Shown here: in pieces, positions 34,282 through 43,361 of the stretch
Numbering within the stretch: position 1 is the first letter of the stretch
How the letters are laid out: every line of letters starts with the position of its first letter
From: Mytilus californianus
Taxonomy: Eukaryota > Mollusca > Bivalvia > Mytilida > Mytilidae
Assembly (NCBI RefSeq): GCF_021869535.1
Contig: NW_026262712.1
Coordinates: forward strand, 106,141,640 to 106,205,639
Length of the DNA stretch: 64,000 nt
Direction: 5' to 3'
Program-made: the position numbers and the translations under genes
The notes under the pieces: model-generated
Databases searched by the model: none
Seen by the model: only the letters and a program-made list of their open reading frames with translations
Told to the model about the DNA's origin: nothing

Positions 34282-35379
34282 AATTTAATCAAAATACAGA
34301 TCCCGTGTCCAAGCTTTGCTAACACGGAAGGATCTGTAAATGCTCTGTTCTACTCCTCTGGTTTTGTCGGATTAATACACACCTTCAAAAAATTTGTAAG
34401 GGTTCCACAGAACCCAGTGTCTCGCCTACTTTTGCTGTTAATCGCAGGCTCAACAAAAAAGAGGAAAAAAATTAATAAAAATATTCCTCTCTATACTATT
34501 TTTTTATTGTAAGTAGCTTCTGTCCAAATTTGGTAAAAATCCAGGATAGTAATAGTTTATGAATCTAATAAATGTTTTAAAAATTTAAACTGCAGACTGT
34601 ATGTAATGTTAACTGGAAGAAAAACTGAGTCCATTTATAAGTAAAATACGGAAAAAATGGAATAAAATTTCCTTCTAGATACTAGCTTTTAATCATAAAC
34701 AAGCTTCTGTCCAAGTTTGGTACAAATTACAATCCAGCATAGTTTAAGAAAGTTGTTAAAATTTTAAAAACTTTAACCACAGAGTGAATGTAATGTTAAC
34801 TGGCAGAAAAACTAAGTCCATTTATAAGTAAAATACGGAACAAATTGAATTTTTTTTTTTACAAAATTTACTTCTGGATACTATCTTATGATCATAAACA
34901 AGCTTCTTTCCATGTTTGGTAGAAATCCAGGATAGTTTAAGAAAGTTATCAAAATTTCAAAAACTTTAACCACAGAGTGAATGTAATGTTTCCTGGCAGA
35001 AAAACTAAGTCCATTTATAAGTAAAATACGGAAAAAATGGAATTTTTTTTTTACAAAATTTACTTTTGAATATTATCTCATGATCATAAACAAGCTTCTG
35101 TCCAAGTTTGGTAGAAATCCAGGATAGTTTAAGAAAATTATTAAAATTTCAAAAACTTTAACCACAGAGTGAATATTTGTGGACGCCGCCGCCGCCGGAA
35201 TGTAGGATCGCTATGTCTCGCTTTTTCTACAAAAGTCGAAAGCTCGACAAAAATTGAAGGCTGAAATTTCGTTGGCAAATATAAAATTACCAGAACAGAA
35301 AGGAGACATGGTAAAATGGGGTATTGTCAGACCTGTGTAAGCATAGCTTGGACAAAGGATCTATATTTCAATCAGATTG
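34282..35379. mobile_element. Family K element interrupted by family G
   Basis: The ends AATTTAATCAAAATACAGAT and CTATATTTCAATCAGATT are inverted relative to each other. Inside are CCAAGCTTTGCTAACACGG and its partial inverse GTAAGCATAGCTTGGAC. The uninterrupted copy at 51551-51797 has the same left and right halves joined directly. A family G element fills 34396-35253. Confidence 0.7.
34396..35253 (+). mobile_element. Family G element nested in family K
   Basis: The head is GTGTCTCGCC...AATCGCAGGCTCAACAAAAA. Core units are marked AAACAAGCTTCTGTCCAAGT and ACTTTAACCACAGAGTGAAT, with spacing near 170-190 bp at about 34700, 34900 and 35090. The tail is GACGCCGCCGCCGCCGG, then GTCGAAAGCTCGACAAAAA. 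Its edges are fixed by comparison with the uninterrupted family K copy at 51551. No coding capacity. Confidence 0.7.
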
Positions 35380-35944
35380 TATAACATGGTATATTCTGAC
35401 TTAAACCTGAAAACATTAGGACTCTACTGAATCATACTGATACTATCACAACACACTATACTCAAATTGACAACTGAATCGTACTGATACCATCATAACA
35501 CACTATACACAAATTGACAAAGTATTACCGTAGGTGTGCCACATTGATGATCAAGACAGCACAGTATTTTTAAAACATTTTTTTTCACAATAAACCTCGA
35601 TCATAAAGGAAACAATAAGACCAGTGCTGATTACATTACATATGAAGATTTACCACTCAACTAGACTTTACTACACTAGACTTTAGTCGGAGAGAACATA
35701 ATGACATTAATGTATTTACTTGATATTGGTTTTGATCTAGCTTTCAGTAAATTTTTGTCTTTTGTTTTTATGTTAGTTATTTTTTGCTTTATGCCAATCT
35801 GCCATTTCCAACAAATGTTTCATTACAGTTTGTTCTTATGTTGTGCTGAAAAGTGACATCACGGTCCCAGGTTAGGAGAGGGTTGAGCACTAACAAACAT
35901 GTTCAACTTTTCCACATTTTGTGCCTGTCCAAAGTCAGGAGTCT
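35380..35944. other. Ras intron 2 sequence, no gene
   Basis: A direct repeat of about 50-60 bp (GAATCRTACTGATACYATCA, CACACTATAC, AAATTGACAA) lies at 35428-35520. No gene seen. Confidence 0.5.
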
Positions 35945-36052
35945 GCTCATTGTTGAAGACTGTATGGTGGCCTATAGTTGATTGAAATCCACATAATTTG
36001 GACTCTGTGGGATAGTTCTCTCATTGGCAATAATACCAAATCTCCTTATTTT
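35945..36052 (+). repeat. Family P short dispersed repeat next to Ras exon 2a
   Basis: TTGTTGAAGACTGTATGGTG, GCCTATAGTTG, GATAGTTCTCTCATTGGCAA and ATACCAAATCTCCTTATTTT follow the family P order. It ends about 10 bp from the donor of Ras exon 2a. Confidence 0.65.
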
Positions 36053-36062
36053 ATAAACTTAC

Positions 36063-36111
36063 TGATTCTGTATAAGTTGGATGGTTAATGCACTTTTGCC
36101 TACGCCACCAG
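36063..36111 (-). CDS. ras: Ras exon 2a: P-loop exon, downstream copy
   Basis: The 49 nt exon gives the last two bases of Ala11, GGVGKSALTIQLIQN (12-26) and the first two bases of His27. It holds the P-loop with Gly12, Gly13, Lys16 and Ser17. The acceptor CAG is at 36114-36112 after CTCTTT, and the donor GTAAGT at 36062-36057. Exon 1 joins in phase to either this copy or 2b. Including both (98 nt) would shift the frame, and the 23 nt between them is too short for a spliceosomal intron. Mutually exclusive use is therefore the natural reading. Confidence 0.92.
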
Positions 36112-36134
36112 CTGAAAGAGAGAAATAAACTTAC
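36112..36134 (-). promoter_or_regulatory. 23 nt spacer with complete donor and acceptor
   Basis: On the - strand the spacer begins GTAAGTTT (donor of exon 2b) and ends CTCTCTTTCAG (acceptor of exon 2a). No room remains for a separate branch point at a workable distance, so a splice between 2b and 2a should be blocked sterically. The branch point used for 2a would have to lie inside exon 2b or upstream of it. Confidence 0.75.
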
Positions 36135-36183
36135 TGATTTTGAATAAGCTGTATTGTCAGGGCACTTTTACCAACACCACCAG
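36135..36183 (-). CDS. ras: Ras exon 2b: P-loop exon, upstream copy
   Basis: This is the same length, phase and amino-acid sequence as exon 2a (residues 11-27). The acceptor TAG is at 36186-36184 after CTTT and the donor GTAAGT at 36134-36129. The two copies differ at 11 of 49 bases, all at synonymous positions; examples are GGC/GGT, GTA/GTT, TTA/CTG and ATA/ATT. Retained coding identity with saturated-looking silent sites suggests an old duplication with both copies under selection. Which copy is used, and when, cannot be read from sequence. Confidence 0.92.
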
Positions 36184-36427
36184 CTAAAAGTAAAAAGCAA
36201 CAGTTAAAGCAACAAATAAAATATAGAATCTTTAAACCCTACATGTAAGTGTGATATGGCACCTACAATGGAACTTAAAAGAAACATTGGTTACACACAT
36301 ATATATTCATGTTAAATTCAACACTGTGTCCAAAATCGGTATCTATATAGTAACTAACCACTGCATTGTCAACCAATCAAATGCCACTATCAGTTACATG
36401 TAAAATATATATAGAACAAGCTATATT

Positions 36428-36900
36428 TAGTCCCCTACGGACGAAGTCGAAGGGGACTTTAGTTTTGCACTCTGTCCGTCTGTCTGTCTATCCGTCAGTC
36501 CAGCAAATCAGTTTTCCTCACTTTTTTTCTTCGTGCTTGAAGATATTGATTTGAAATTTGGTATATACTATTATCATGACAAGTTACAGATCAAGTTCGA
36601 ATTATGTTCCAGTCTGATGATTTTGTGCAGAGTTATGGTCCTTGGACTTAGAAAATTCACTCAAATTATCAGTTTTACGCACTTTTTTTTGCCATGCTTG
36701 AAGATGTTGATTTAATAATTGGTATATAGTTTTATCATGACAAGTTACAGGTCAAGTTCGAATTTTGTTCAGGTCTGATGATTTTGTGCAGAGTTATGGT
36801 CCTTGGACTAAGAAAATTCACTCCAATAATAAGTTTTCCACACTTTTTTTCGTCATGCTTGAAGATATTGACTTAATATTTTTTATATAGTTTCACTCAA
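36428..36900 (-). mobile_element. Family J element, incomplete
   Basis: AGTCCCC (36429-36435) pairs with GGGGACT (36452-36458) around TACGGACGAAGTCGAA. Core units are marked CTTGAAGATRTTGAYTT at about 36537, 36703 and 36858 (period ~155-166 bp). The far end (GGTAGGGGACT) seen in the copy at 52123 is missing. It is called - strand so that the hairpin is the 3' tail, as in other families. Confidence 0.6.
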
Positions 36901-37544
36901 ACTCATTTCATATAGAACCATTCAATCTCAAAAGTCAAAAACAAACTGACACAACGCCATGGCACAAAACAAAATAAAATGCTTCGCTGAGCACAGCCAG
37001 ATACGACCGCAGAGGTCTGACCCTGAACAGTTGGGGCAAGTTTGGACACAATATTCAAACTTGATACTGTCTGAATTTGGATTGTGATCAAATTTTTGAC
37101 AATATACAGGTTTCTGACACAAAATAAATGTGGTCAAATTAAAGATCTTAAAAATTTGAAATGGGACATTTAATTTACATAGAATGGTCTGATATCCAAA
37201 ATCTAACGACATGGTTAGATTCAGCATATAAAAAAAACACCAAAAATTTAATTTTATTTGAAATCAAACAAAGTTTAATTTTAGACCCTTCAAACCTTAA
37301 TATAGACTAATTTGAAAACAGGGCCCAAAATAAAAAATCTAAATGCACAATAAGATTCAGCATATCATACAGCCACAATAATTCAGTTTATGATGAAATC
37401 AAACAAAGTTTAATTCTGGACCCTTTTGACCTCAATGTAGACCAATTTAAAAATAGGGCCCACTATCCAAAAAAGTAATACAAGGTTAGAACCCCCAAAA
37501 ATTTAAGACTTTAAATTTATCCCATTGAAATTGGTTAAAAGATT

Positions 37545-37772
37545 TGTATTTATTTTCAATTGAAGATTTCTTGCTATTGTGTAATACTGTGCAATTAAAG
37601 ATTTCTTGCTATTGTGTATAAATACTGTGCTATTGCGCAATACTGTGCAATTGAAGATTTCTTGCTATTGCGCAATACTGTGCAATTAAAGATTTCTAGC
37701 TATTGCCCAATACTGTGCTATAGTGCAATACTGTGCAATTGAAGATTACTTGCTATTGCGCAATACTGTGCA
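37545..37772 (+). repeat. Short tandem array (GCAATACTGTGCAATTGAAG units)
   Basis: About six irregular 35-45 bp units carry GATTTCTTGCTATTG and GCAATACTGTGCAATT. They lie inside the outer C-Q-D-E element. Confidence 0.75.
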
Positions 37773-38861
37773 ATCATTTGAAATTTCAAAAATTTTAAAG
37801 AAAAAGAATATGAACCTCCAAATAAAATTGGAAAAATAAAATCCCCCCAAATTTTTTGAACCCCTCCCCCTTGGAGTAATTACCCCCAAATTAATCCCAG
37901 CCTTCCCTTTGTGGTATGGAACCTTGTAGTACAATTTAAGAGAGATCCATACACTTAAACACAAGTTACTGTCTGGAAACTGGAAAAATGATTGTCTTTG
38001 GCCCCTTTTTTGCCCCCAATTCCTGAACCGTTGGGGCAAAATCCCCAAACTCATTCCCAGCCTTCCCTTTATGATATGGCACCTTGTGGTACAATTTCTG
38101 AGAGATCTATACACTAACACACAAGTTATTGTCCAGAAACTACAATAAATTGCTTCGCCAAGCGCATCTGGATACAACCGTAGAGGTCCAACCCTTAACA
38201 GTAGGGGCAAAAATGGACACAATATTTGCGCTTGATACAGGTCTGAATTCAAATTGTAATTAAATATTTGACACATAATAGGTTTCTGACACAGAATAAC
38301 TGTAGTCAAAGAACTTAGAATTGGTTATATGATTTGAATTTATATTGAATTTTTTGCTTTTGTGCAATACACTTTGCTGTTGTGAATTGACCCCCCTCCC
38401 CCACAAAAAAAAAAAAAATTACACCCCTTTTTTTTTTGCTTTTGTGCAATACACTATGGTGTTGTGTATTGACCCCCCACCCCCACTTTTTTTTTGCAAA
38501 AAAAAATAGTATGTGACGAATTTTAATTTTTAATTTCTGAAATCTGAAATGAGAAGAAATTTATCCCCCACAATTTCTTTAAACCCCCCCCCCCCCAAAT
38601 TTTTTTTAACCTCCCCTCTTTTTTCCCCCAAAAAAATTCTTAATTCCCTCAAGATATGGTCATAATCTCAATTCAAATTTCCAATGGAGTTTACCCATAA
38701 TTACCCATTTAAATTTACCATATTGCTAACTTAATCTATTTTATAAAAGAATTTAAAATATGGTGTCAAATCTTTCATATGGATTTTTTTGTAAAAAAAA
38801 ATATGCAACATTTGCAGATATTTTTACTTGTCTTCCTTTATAAATATGCATTTCTTTATAC

Positions 38862-38936
38862 ATAATTTAAAAGCAGTGTAAGGGAGGTAATCAAAACGTT
38901 GTGTTTGGATTACCTCCCTTATACTGCTTTAAAATT
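38862..38936. repeat. Short hairpin repeat, unit 1
   Basis: ATAATTTAAAAGCAGTGTAA plus GGGAGGTAATC pairs with GATTACCTCCCTTATACTGC plus TTTAAAAT: arms of about 30 bp and a short loop. Related pairs are at 38958-39034, 58906-58978 and 59009-59085; single arms are near 3680, 3905 and 6650. Confidence 0.75.
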
Positions 38937-38957
38937 GTCTGTTGACCATTTCTTTAT

Positions 38958-39034
38958 ACGTAATTTAAAAGCAGTGTAAGAGATGTAATTCAAATGATGT
39001 GTTGAATTATCTCCCTTACACTGCTTTAAATTAT
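38958..39034. repeat. Short hairpin repeat, unit 2
   Basis: TAATTTAAAAGCAGTGTAAG pairs with CTTACACTGCTTTAAATTA; the loop is about 25 nt. Confidence 0.75.
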
Positions 39035-39668
39035 GTTTTGTACTAAAGTTATTGTCCATTAACCAGGACACCCTTGTTTTTCCCCCTTTTTTACCCCTAA
39101 TTCCTAAACGGTTTGAGCCATAACCCCCCAATGCAAATCCTAACCATCCCTTTGTGGTATGGAAACTTGTGGTATAATTTCAGAGAGATTCATACACCGT
39201 TCCACAAATTATTGTCTATAAACAGAAAAATGCTTATTTGGGCCCCTTTTTGGCCCCTAATTCCTGAACTGTTAGGACCATAACCCATAAAATCAATCCC
39301 AACCTTCCTTTCGTGGTTATAAACCTTGTGTTTAAATTTCTTAGATTTCTATTTATTAATACTATAGTTATTATCCGGAAACCAACTGTCTTCCTACGTG
39401 GACAACGTGATACCAATATACCACCGCAAAAAAATTTTTTCTGTCTTATAAAAATGCTTGTTGTTGGCCCCTTATTCCTAAACTGTTGGTACCATAACCC
39501 CCAAAATCAATCCCAACCTTCCTTTTGTGGTATTGAACCTTCTGGTAAAATTTCTTAGTGATCCATTAACTTAAACTAAAGTTATGTCCGGAAACCAAAT
39601 GTGTCTTCGTACTACGCAGACACCATAGCATTATACGACGCAAAAAATTTTTTGGCTGTCGTATAAAA

Positions 39669-40202
39669 ATGACCACAAGACGGTATACAAAATATAACTT
39701 GTAAAACTAAAGATGCGGTCAACATATTCACCAAACTTTGAATTATTAATTACGAGGACATTATCTATAAGGCTATATAGCTGAAAGAGAAGTTAAAGGA
39801 TAATGCTAGCTTCTCTTCATTCTGTATGAACTAAGACGTCAGCCTCATATGAATAAAGGAACAAGTTGTCAAGATGAGGAGCACAGTTGGTTCAAATGGG
39901 ATTGTTTGTTGAAAAACATGTCCTTCAAACGTAACAAATGTGTTGTCAGTCAGGAAATCTTGATAATGTCAGTTTCAGAGAATTTTTTGTTTGAATTTTT
40001 ACTAAGTACAGTCACTGTATGATATACATGTATCCCTCCTTAAGACAAGATACTTGTACATGTGTATTAATGGTTGCCATTCTTTTTCATGAAGCAAAGC
40101 AGGAACAATTCTTTCAATTTGTCTTTAAGTTTGGAATGGGAAATACTTGTATAGAACCTGTCTCATATTATTAATAACATGTTAGCTGAAACACAGGTAC
40201 AA
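39669..40202. other. Ras intron 1 sequence, no gene
   Basis: Nothing recognised between two repeat elements. Confidence 0.5.
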
Positions 40203-40640
40203 ATAAATGGAAAATGTGTCCCCATGGACACAGATAATGCCCCCCCCCCCCCCTTGCATACATTATAAAGGCACATAACTCAAAAACAATAAAAGTGACG
40301 CTACACAAATTCGTACTGAATCTGAGTTTTGTGGTAATAAGTATTGTGTATAGGTTTCATAATGTTTGGTTGGGGCAAACTTAAGTTACAGAACTGAAAC
40401 TAAAAATTTTGCAATTTTTCGATTTATAAAGGGGCATAACTTGATAATGGTTAAAGTGACGCCACCAAAATTCAACTTGATCTGTGTTTTGTGGTAATGA
40501 GCATTGTGTATAAGTTTCATAACATTTGGTAGAGGCAAACTTAAGTTAGAGAAAGGAAACCAATTTTGGGACGTACAGATGTACGTAGAGACGGACAAGG
40601 GTAAAACTTTATGCCCCTTCCACTACAGCGGGGGCATAAA
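40203..40640 (+). mobile_element. Family B element
   Basis: Head (TGTGTCCCCATGGACACAG, then a C-run in place of GCCCCCGC), two core units (GTGACGCTACACAAATTC and GTGACGCCACCAAAATTC), and tail (GGACAAGGGTAAAACTTTAT, GCCCCTTCCACTACAGCGGG). Ras intron 1. Confidence 0.7.
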
Positions 40641-41389
40641 AATGTTGTACATTTGTACATATGTATTATCTTTTTGGACCTTAGGTTTGTGACATTGGGA
40701 ATGTTCAAGAAAATATGCATGAATTCAAGTTGTTTATACATGTAGTTTTGTTCAAAGATAGTTACATTTTGTAGTCTGGGAACATGTATAACATATATCA
40801 TTTACATGTATATAGTCCAATCTCATTTTACACACACCAGTCATGTGATAACACTATATTCATAAGATCTAAGCACATGATGCAGTGTAAGGATTAAAAC
40901 AACATAATCTGCATGAATTCTCAATTTATGTGTATGTCACCTTACCATAGGTTTCTTGAGATTAGGGGTTAAAAAAACAAAGTGGTAGAATATTTCAATT
41001 TACTTAATTTGGCTGTTTTAAAACTAAGCCGATGCACATGTAATACGAAACAACAACTATCTCAGAACTATTCTATTGATTTTACTGAAACATAAAGTCC
41101 TCAGGGTCATAGTAATATCACCAAAACATGTACTTATATCAGGTTATTTGGTCATAATGTCTACCAATAATCGGAAAATGTTTTGAGACAAATTCATATA
41201 CTTTAGTTTCATGACATCTTCTATCAGTACAATTTCACCCTGAAGATTTGTTTTATTCATGTCCCAAATTGAGCAAAACCCTTTTGTTTTACAGCTTTTC
41301 AAATCAGAGGCTGATTTTGTGGGAAACATTTGGTTGATTATTTAGGGAATCACTGAAGCATTACCAAGCGGGCCCCCTCTTATGGCAGT
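40641..41389. other. Ras intron 1 sequence, no gene
   Basis: AT-rich, no recognised element. A C-run starts near 41399. Confidence 0.5.
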
Positions 41390-41479
41390 CAGTTGTCGCC
41401 CCCCCCCCCCCCCCCACTTTACGAAAATTTCTGAATCACCACTGCAAATGTCTTACATGTATAATTCTGTGTGTAAAAT

Positions 41480-41612
41480 TGAGAATGGAAACTAGGAATG
41501 TGTCAAAGAGACAACAACCCGACCATAGAACAGACAACAGCCACCAATGGGTCTTCAATGCAGCAAGAAACTCCCACACCCGGAGGCGTCCTTCAGCTGG
41601 CCCCTAAACAAA
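41480..41612 (+). repeat. Dispersed repeat, short copy
   Basis: AAATTGAGAATGGAAAC, GTGTCAAAGAGACAACAACC, CACCAATGGGTCTTCAA and CCCGGAGGCG...CTTCAGCTGGC occur in the same order as at 54425-54565. Likely a mobile-element fragment. Confidence 0.7.
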
Positions 41613-41986
41613 TATGTATGTGCCTTAAAAAAAAATAGTTATGGTTCAATAAAGGAAAGATTTTATACAAGAAATACTCGTCAGTTTAAATCAGACTGCT
41701 TACTTGGCAAAGGATGCAGACCAACTACATCATCATGTATTATTTTATTTTGGTAAAATTGGCCTTCAAAGAAAAAAATTATTTGAAGATGACACAATTT
41801 AAATGGAAAATGGTTAAATATAAATTTATGCCTATACTTATCAATATAATTTTTTTCTGTCCCTTCAAAAGACTGAAAGAAGTACAAGACAAATTCCATT
41901 TACGTTACATTTTGGATATGAAATAATCAGGTTATGCACAATATCACTGGCCGCAGGTACACAGGGGATTGTGTAAATGCTCTTTT

Positions 41987-42886
41987 GTTCCGACGTTGGA
42001 AAGTTCCGGGCGGAAAGAACTAACTAGCCGAAAAGTTCCGGAGGAATTTGTTAACTAGTTACTTTGTTCTTCCTCTGGTTTAAAAGTTCCACCGGAACAA
42101 AGTGACTAGTTGAAAAGTTCCAACGGAACATATCAACTAGTTAGAAAGTTCCTTTTTGCCAAATTAGTCAAAACCGGAACTAACAAACTAGCCCAAAAGT
42201 TCTAGCGGAACTTATCAACCATGCAGAAAGTTCCATTTGGAGAAATGATGCAAATTAAAAGCGCAACATATTATATTTGAACCTTTCAAAGGGAAACCAA
42301 AATACTGATTACAAAAGTCAAAAGGAACTTATCAACTAGCCACATGTTCCTCTTTTGCAAATAAGTCAAAACCGGAACTTACAAACTAGCCCAAAAGTTC
42401 CAACGGAACTTATCAACCAGTCACAAAGTTCCATTTGGAGAATTGATGCAAAGAACCACATGAGGAGGGGGGTATTCTTCCCTCTCTTGAGGGTACTATG
42501 AATACTAAATTTGCATGATAATGCAACTTATTCCGTTTTATGTGAGCTATGAAATACAACTTAAATTTTGCACATTTGTCCCCAAAGAAACCCCTTTCAG
42601 TGCGTTGGGTATTCTTGTAAATTAATGATTTGCTCTTATATATATACTGATACTCATTCTTCCCCCTCTTTCTACAAAAAGGACGAAATATGGTATATTC
42701 GGAACGATGTAACTAGTTGTTCTGTTCCGCCAGAACTATTCAACTAGCTACATTGTTCCGGGACTTTTCAACTAGGTACTTTTTTCCGGAACTTTTCGAC
42801 TGCACTCGGAATAAAACAACTAGTTAGAAAGTTCCATCGGAACGAAATAACTAGTTGGAAAGTTTTGCCGGAACAAAGTAACTGAC
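41987..42886. repeat. Palindromic GTTCC/GGAAC - AACTAGTT array
   Basis: Two blocks (about 41987-42445 and 42700-42886) consist of short units in which AAAGTTCC and GGAAC alternate with AACTAGTT or AACTAGCC, spaced about 25-40 bp. Typical pieces are AAAGTTCCACCGGAACAAAG and AACTAGTTAGAAAGTTCC. Longer units alternate with short ones (AAAGTTCCATTTGGAGAA). There is no coding frame. It lies in Ras intron 1, about 0.45-1.4 kb from exon 1. I do not recognise the family. Confidence 0.8.
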
Positions 42887-43320
42887 AGAACATAGTGGCT
42901 GTTACAATTTCACTTTATGTTAATTATACCCCCAAACAGTTGGACAATTCACATTTATCTATGTATATGATCTTGTAGTACACTGTATTATATGAAAATA
43001 TATGCATAATATTCAACAGGTTGCACTCTTAAAATACTCAGTCTATATGTTTTGTCATCATGACAATAGTATTTAGTGTTGCTTCTATCACATTTTATTC
43101 AGTTATTGTAATATTTCCTAAGACTAAATGCTAGAAATCATTTATGTTCTATACTTATAATTTAAGGGAAAATAGTCATGAATTTTCAATGTGAAGTAAA
43201 CAATGCTCTCATGGGCGATGTCTGTTTTGGTGTCTTCTGTTCTGAGATACAACAAAAATATAACAGCTGACACACAGTAAATGGCAGTTTGTCATCCTCT
43301 TCTTTTATACAATTTATTCA
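42887..43320. other. Ras intron 1 sequence next to exon 1
   Basis: AT-rich, no gene. A regulatory role is possible from its position but no motif is decisive. Confidence 0.45.
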
Positions 43321-43330
43321 AAATACAAAC

Positions 43331-43361
43331 CTCCAACAACCACAAGCTTGTATTCTGTCAT
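43331..43361 (-). CDS. ras: Ras exon 1: start codon and beta-1
   Basis: ATG at 43361-43359 opens MTEYKLVVVG and the first base of Ala11. The donor GTTTGT begins at 43330. MTEYKLVVVG is the universal Ras N-terminus, so the start is firm, although the -3 base is C. The only open frames here on the + strand are shadows. The 5' UTR extends to higher coordinates by an unknown amount. Confidence 0.94.

Larger units (their letters stand above)
38145..39448 (+). mobile_element. Inner C-D-E element
   Basis: The head TTGCTTCGCCAAGCGCATCT and GATACAACCGTAGAGGTCC is at about 38150-38192. C-runs are at 38393 and 38585, MITE-like hairpins at 38862-39034, and family D at 39040-39400. The decayed tail (ACCACCGC then TCTGTCTTATAAAAATG) ends at about 39448. 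Confidence 0.6.
36978..39668 (+). mobile_element. Outer C-Q-D-E element with a same-family insertion
   Basis: Head (TGCTTCGCTGAGCACAGCC, GATACGACCGCAGAGGTC) is at 36980-37018. Family Q units (GGTTAGATTCAGCATAT type, about 139 bp apart) run 37190-37500. A short tandem array is at 37545-37770 and family D at 37860-38140. A second complete C-D-E element occupies 38145-39448. After it D resumes (39450-39600), and a second tail palindrome (ATTATACGACG...CTGTCGTATAA) ends at about 39668. Two heads followed by two tails indicate nesting. Confidence 0.6.
15081..43361 (-). other. ras: Ras small GTPase gene, whole coding span
   Basis: Eight coding positions on the - strand, all with GT-AG introns, join to 555 nt and a 184-residue Ras: 43361-43331, then 36183-36135 or 36111-36063, then 27160-27132, 24489-24405, 23365-23263, 18590-18551, 16753-16593 and 15137-15081. 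The product has the P-loop GAGGVGKS (10-17), switch I YDPTIEDSY (32-40), switch [13 protein letters not shown] (57-67), NKVD (116-119), ETSAK (143-147), a polybasic tail and CAAX box CLLI. It is the membrane-anchored GTP/GDP switch that couples receptor tyrosine kinases to RAF/MAPK and PI3K. Coding exons are small (29-161 nt) and introns are filled with mobile elements. Non-coding exons upstream of 43361 are not resolved. Confidence 0.95.

Noticed and set aside
36063-36183. Possibility that one Ras exon copy is a processed pseudogene or assembly echo
   Set aside because: Both copies have full splice sites and correct phase, and they differ at 11 silent sites, which neither an assembly echo nor a dead copy would show. 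The reads were not available, so this is not absolute.
41987-42886. Possible CRISPR-like array
   Set aside because: Units are palindromic and irregular in spacing, there is no constant repeat/unique spacer pattern, and the context is eukaryotic.
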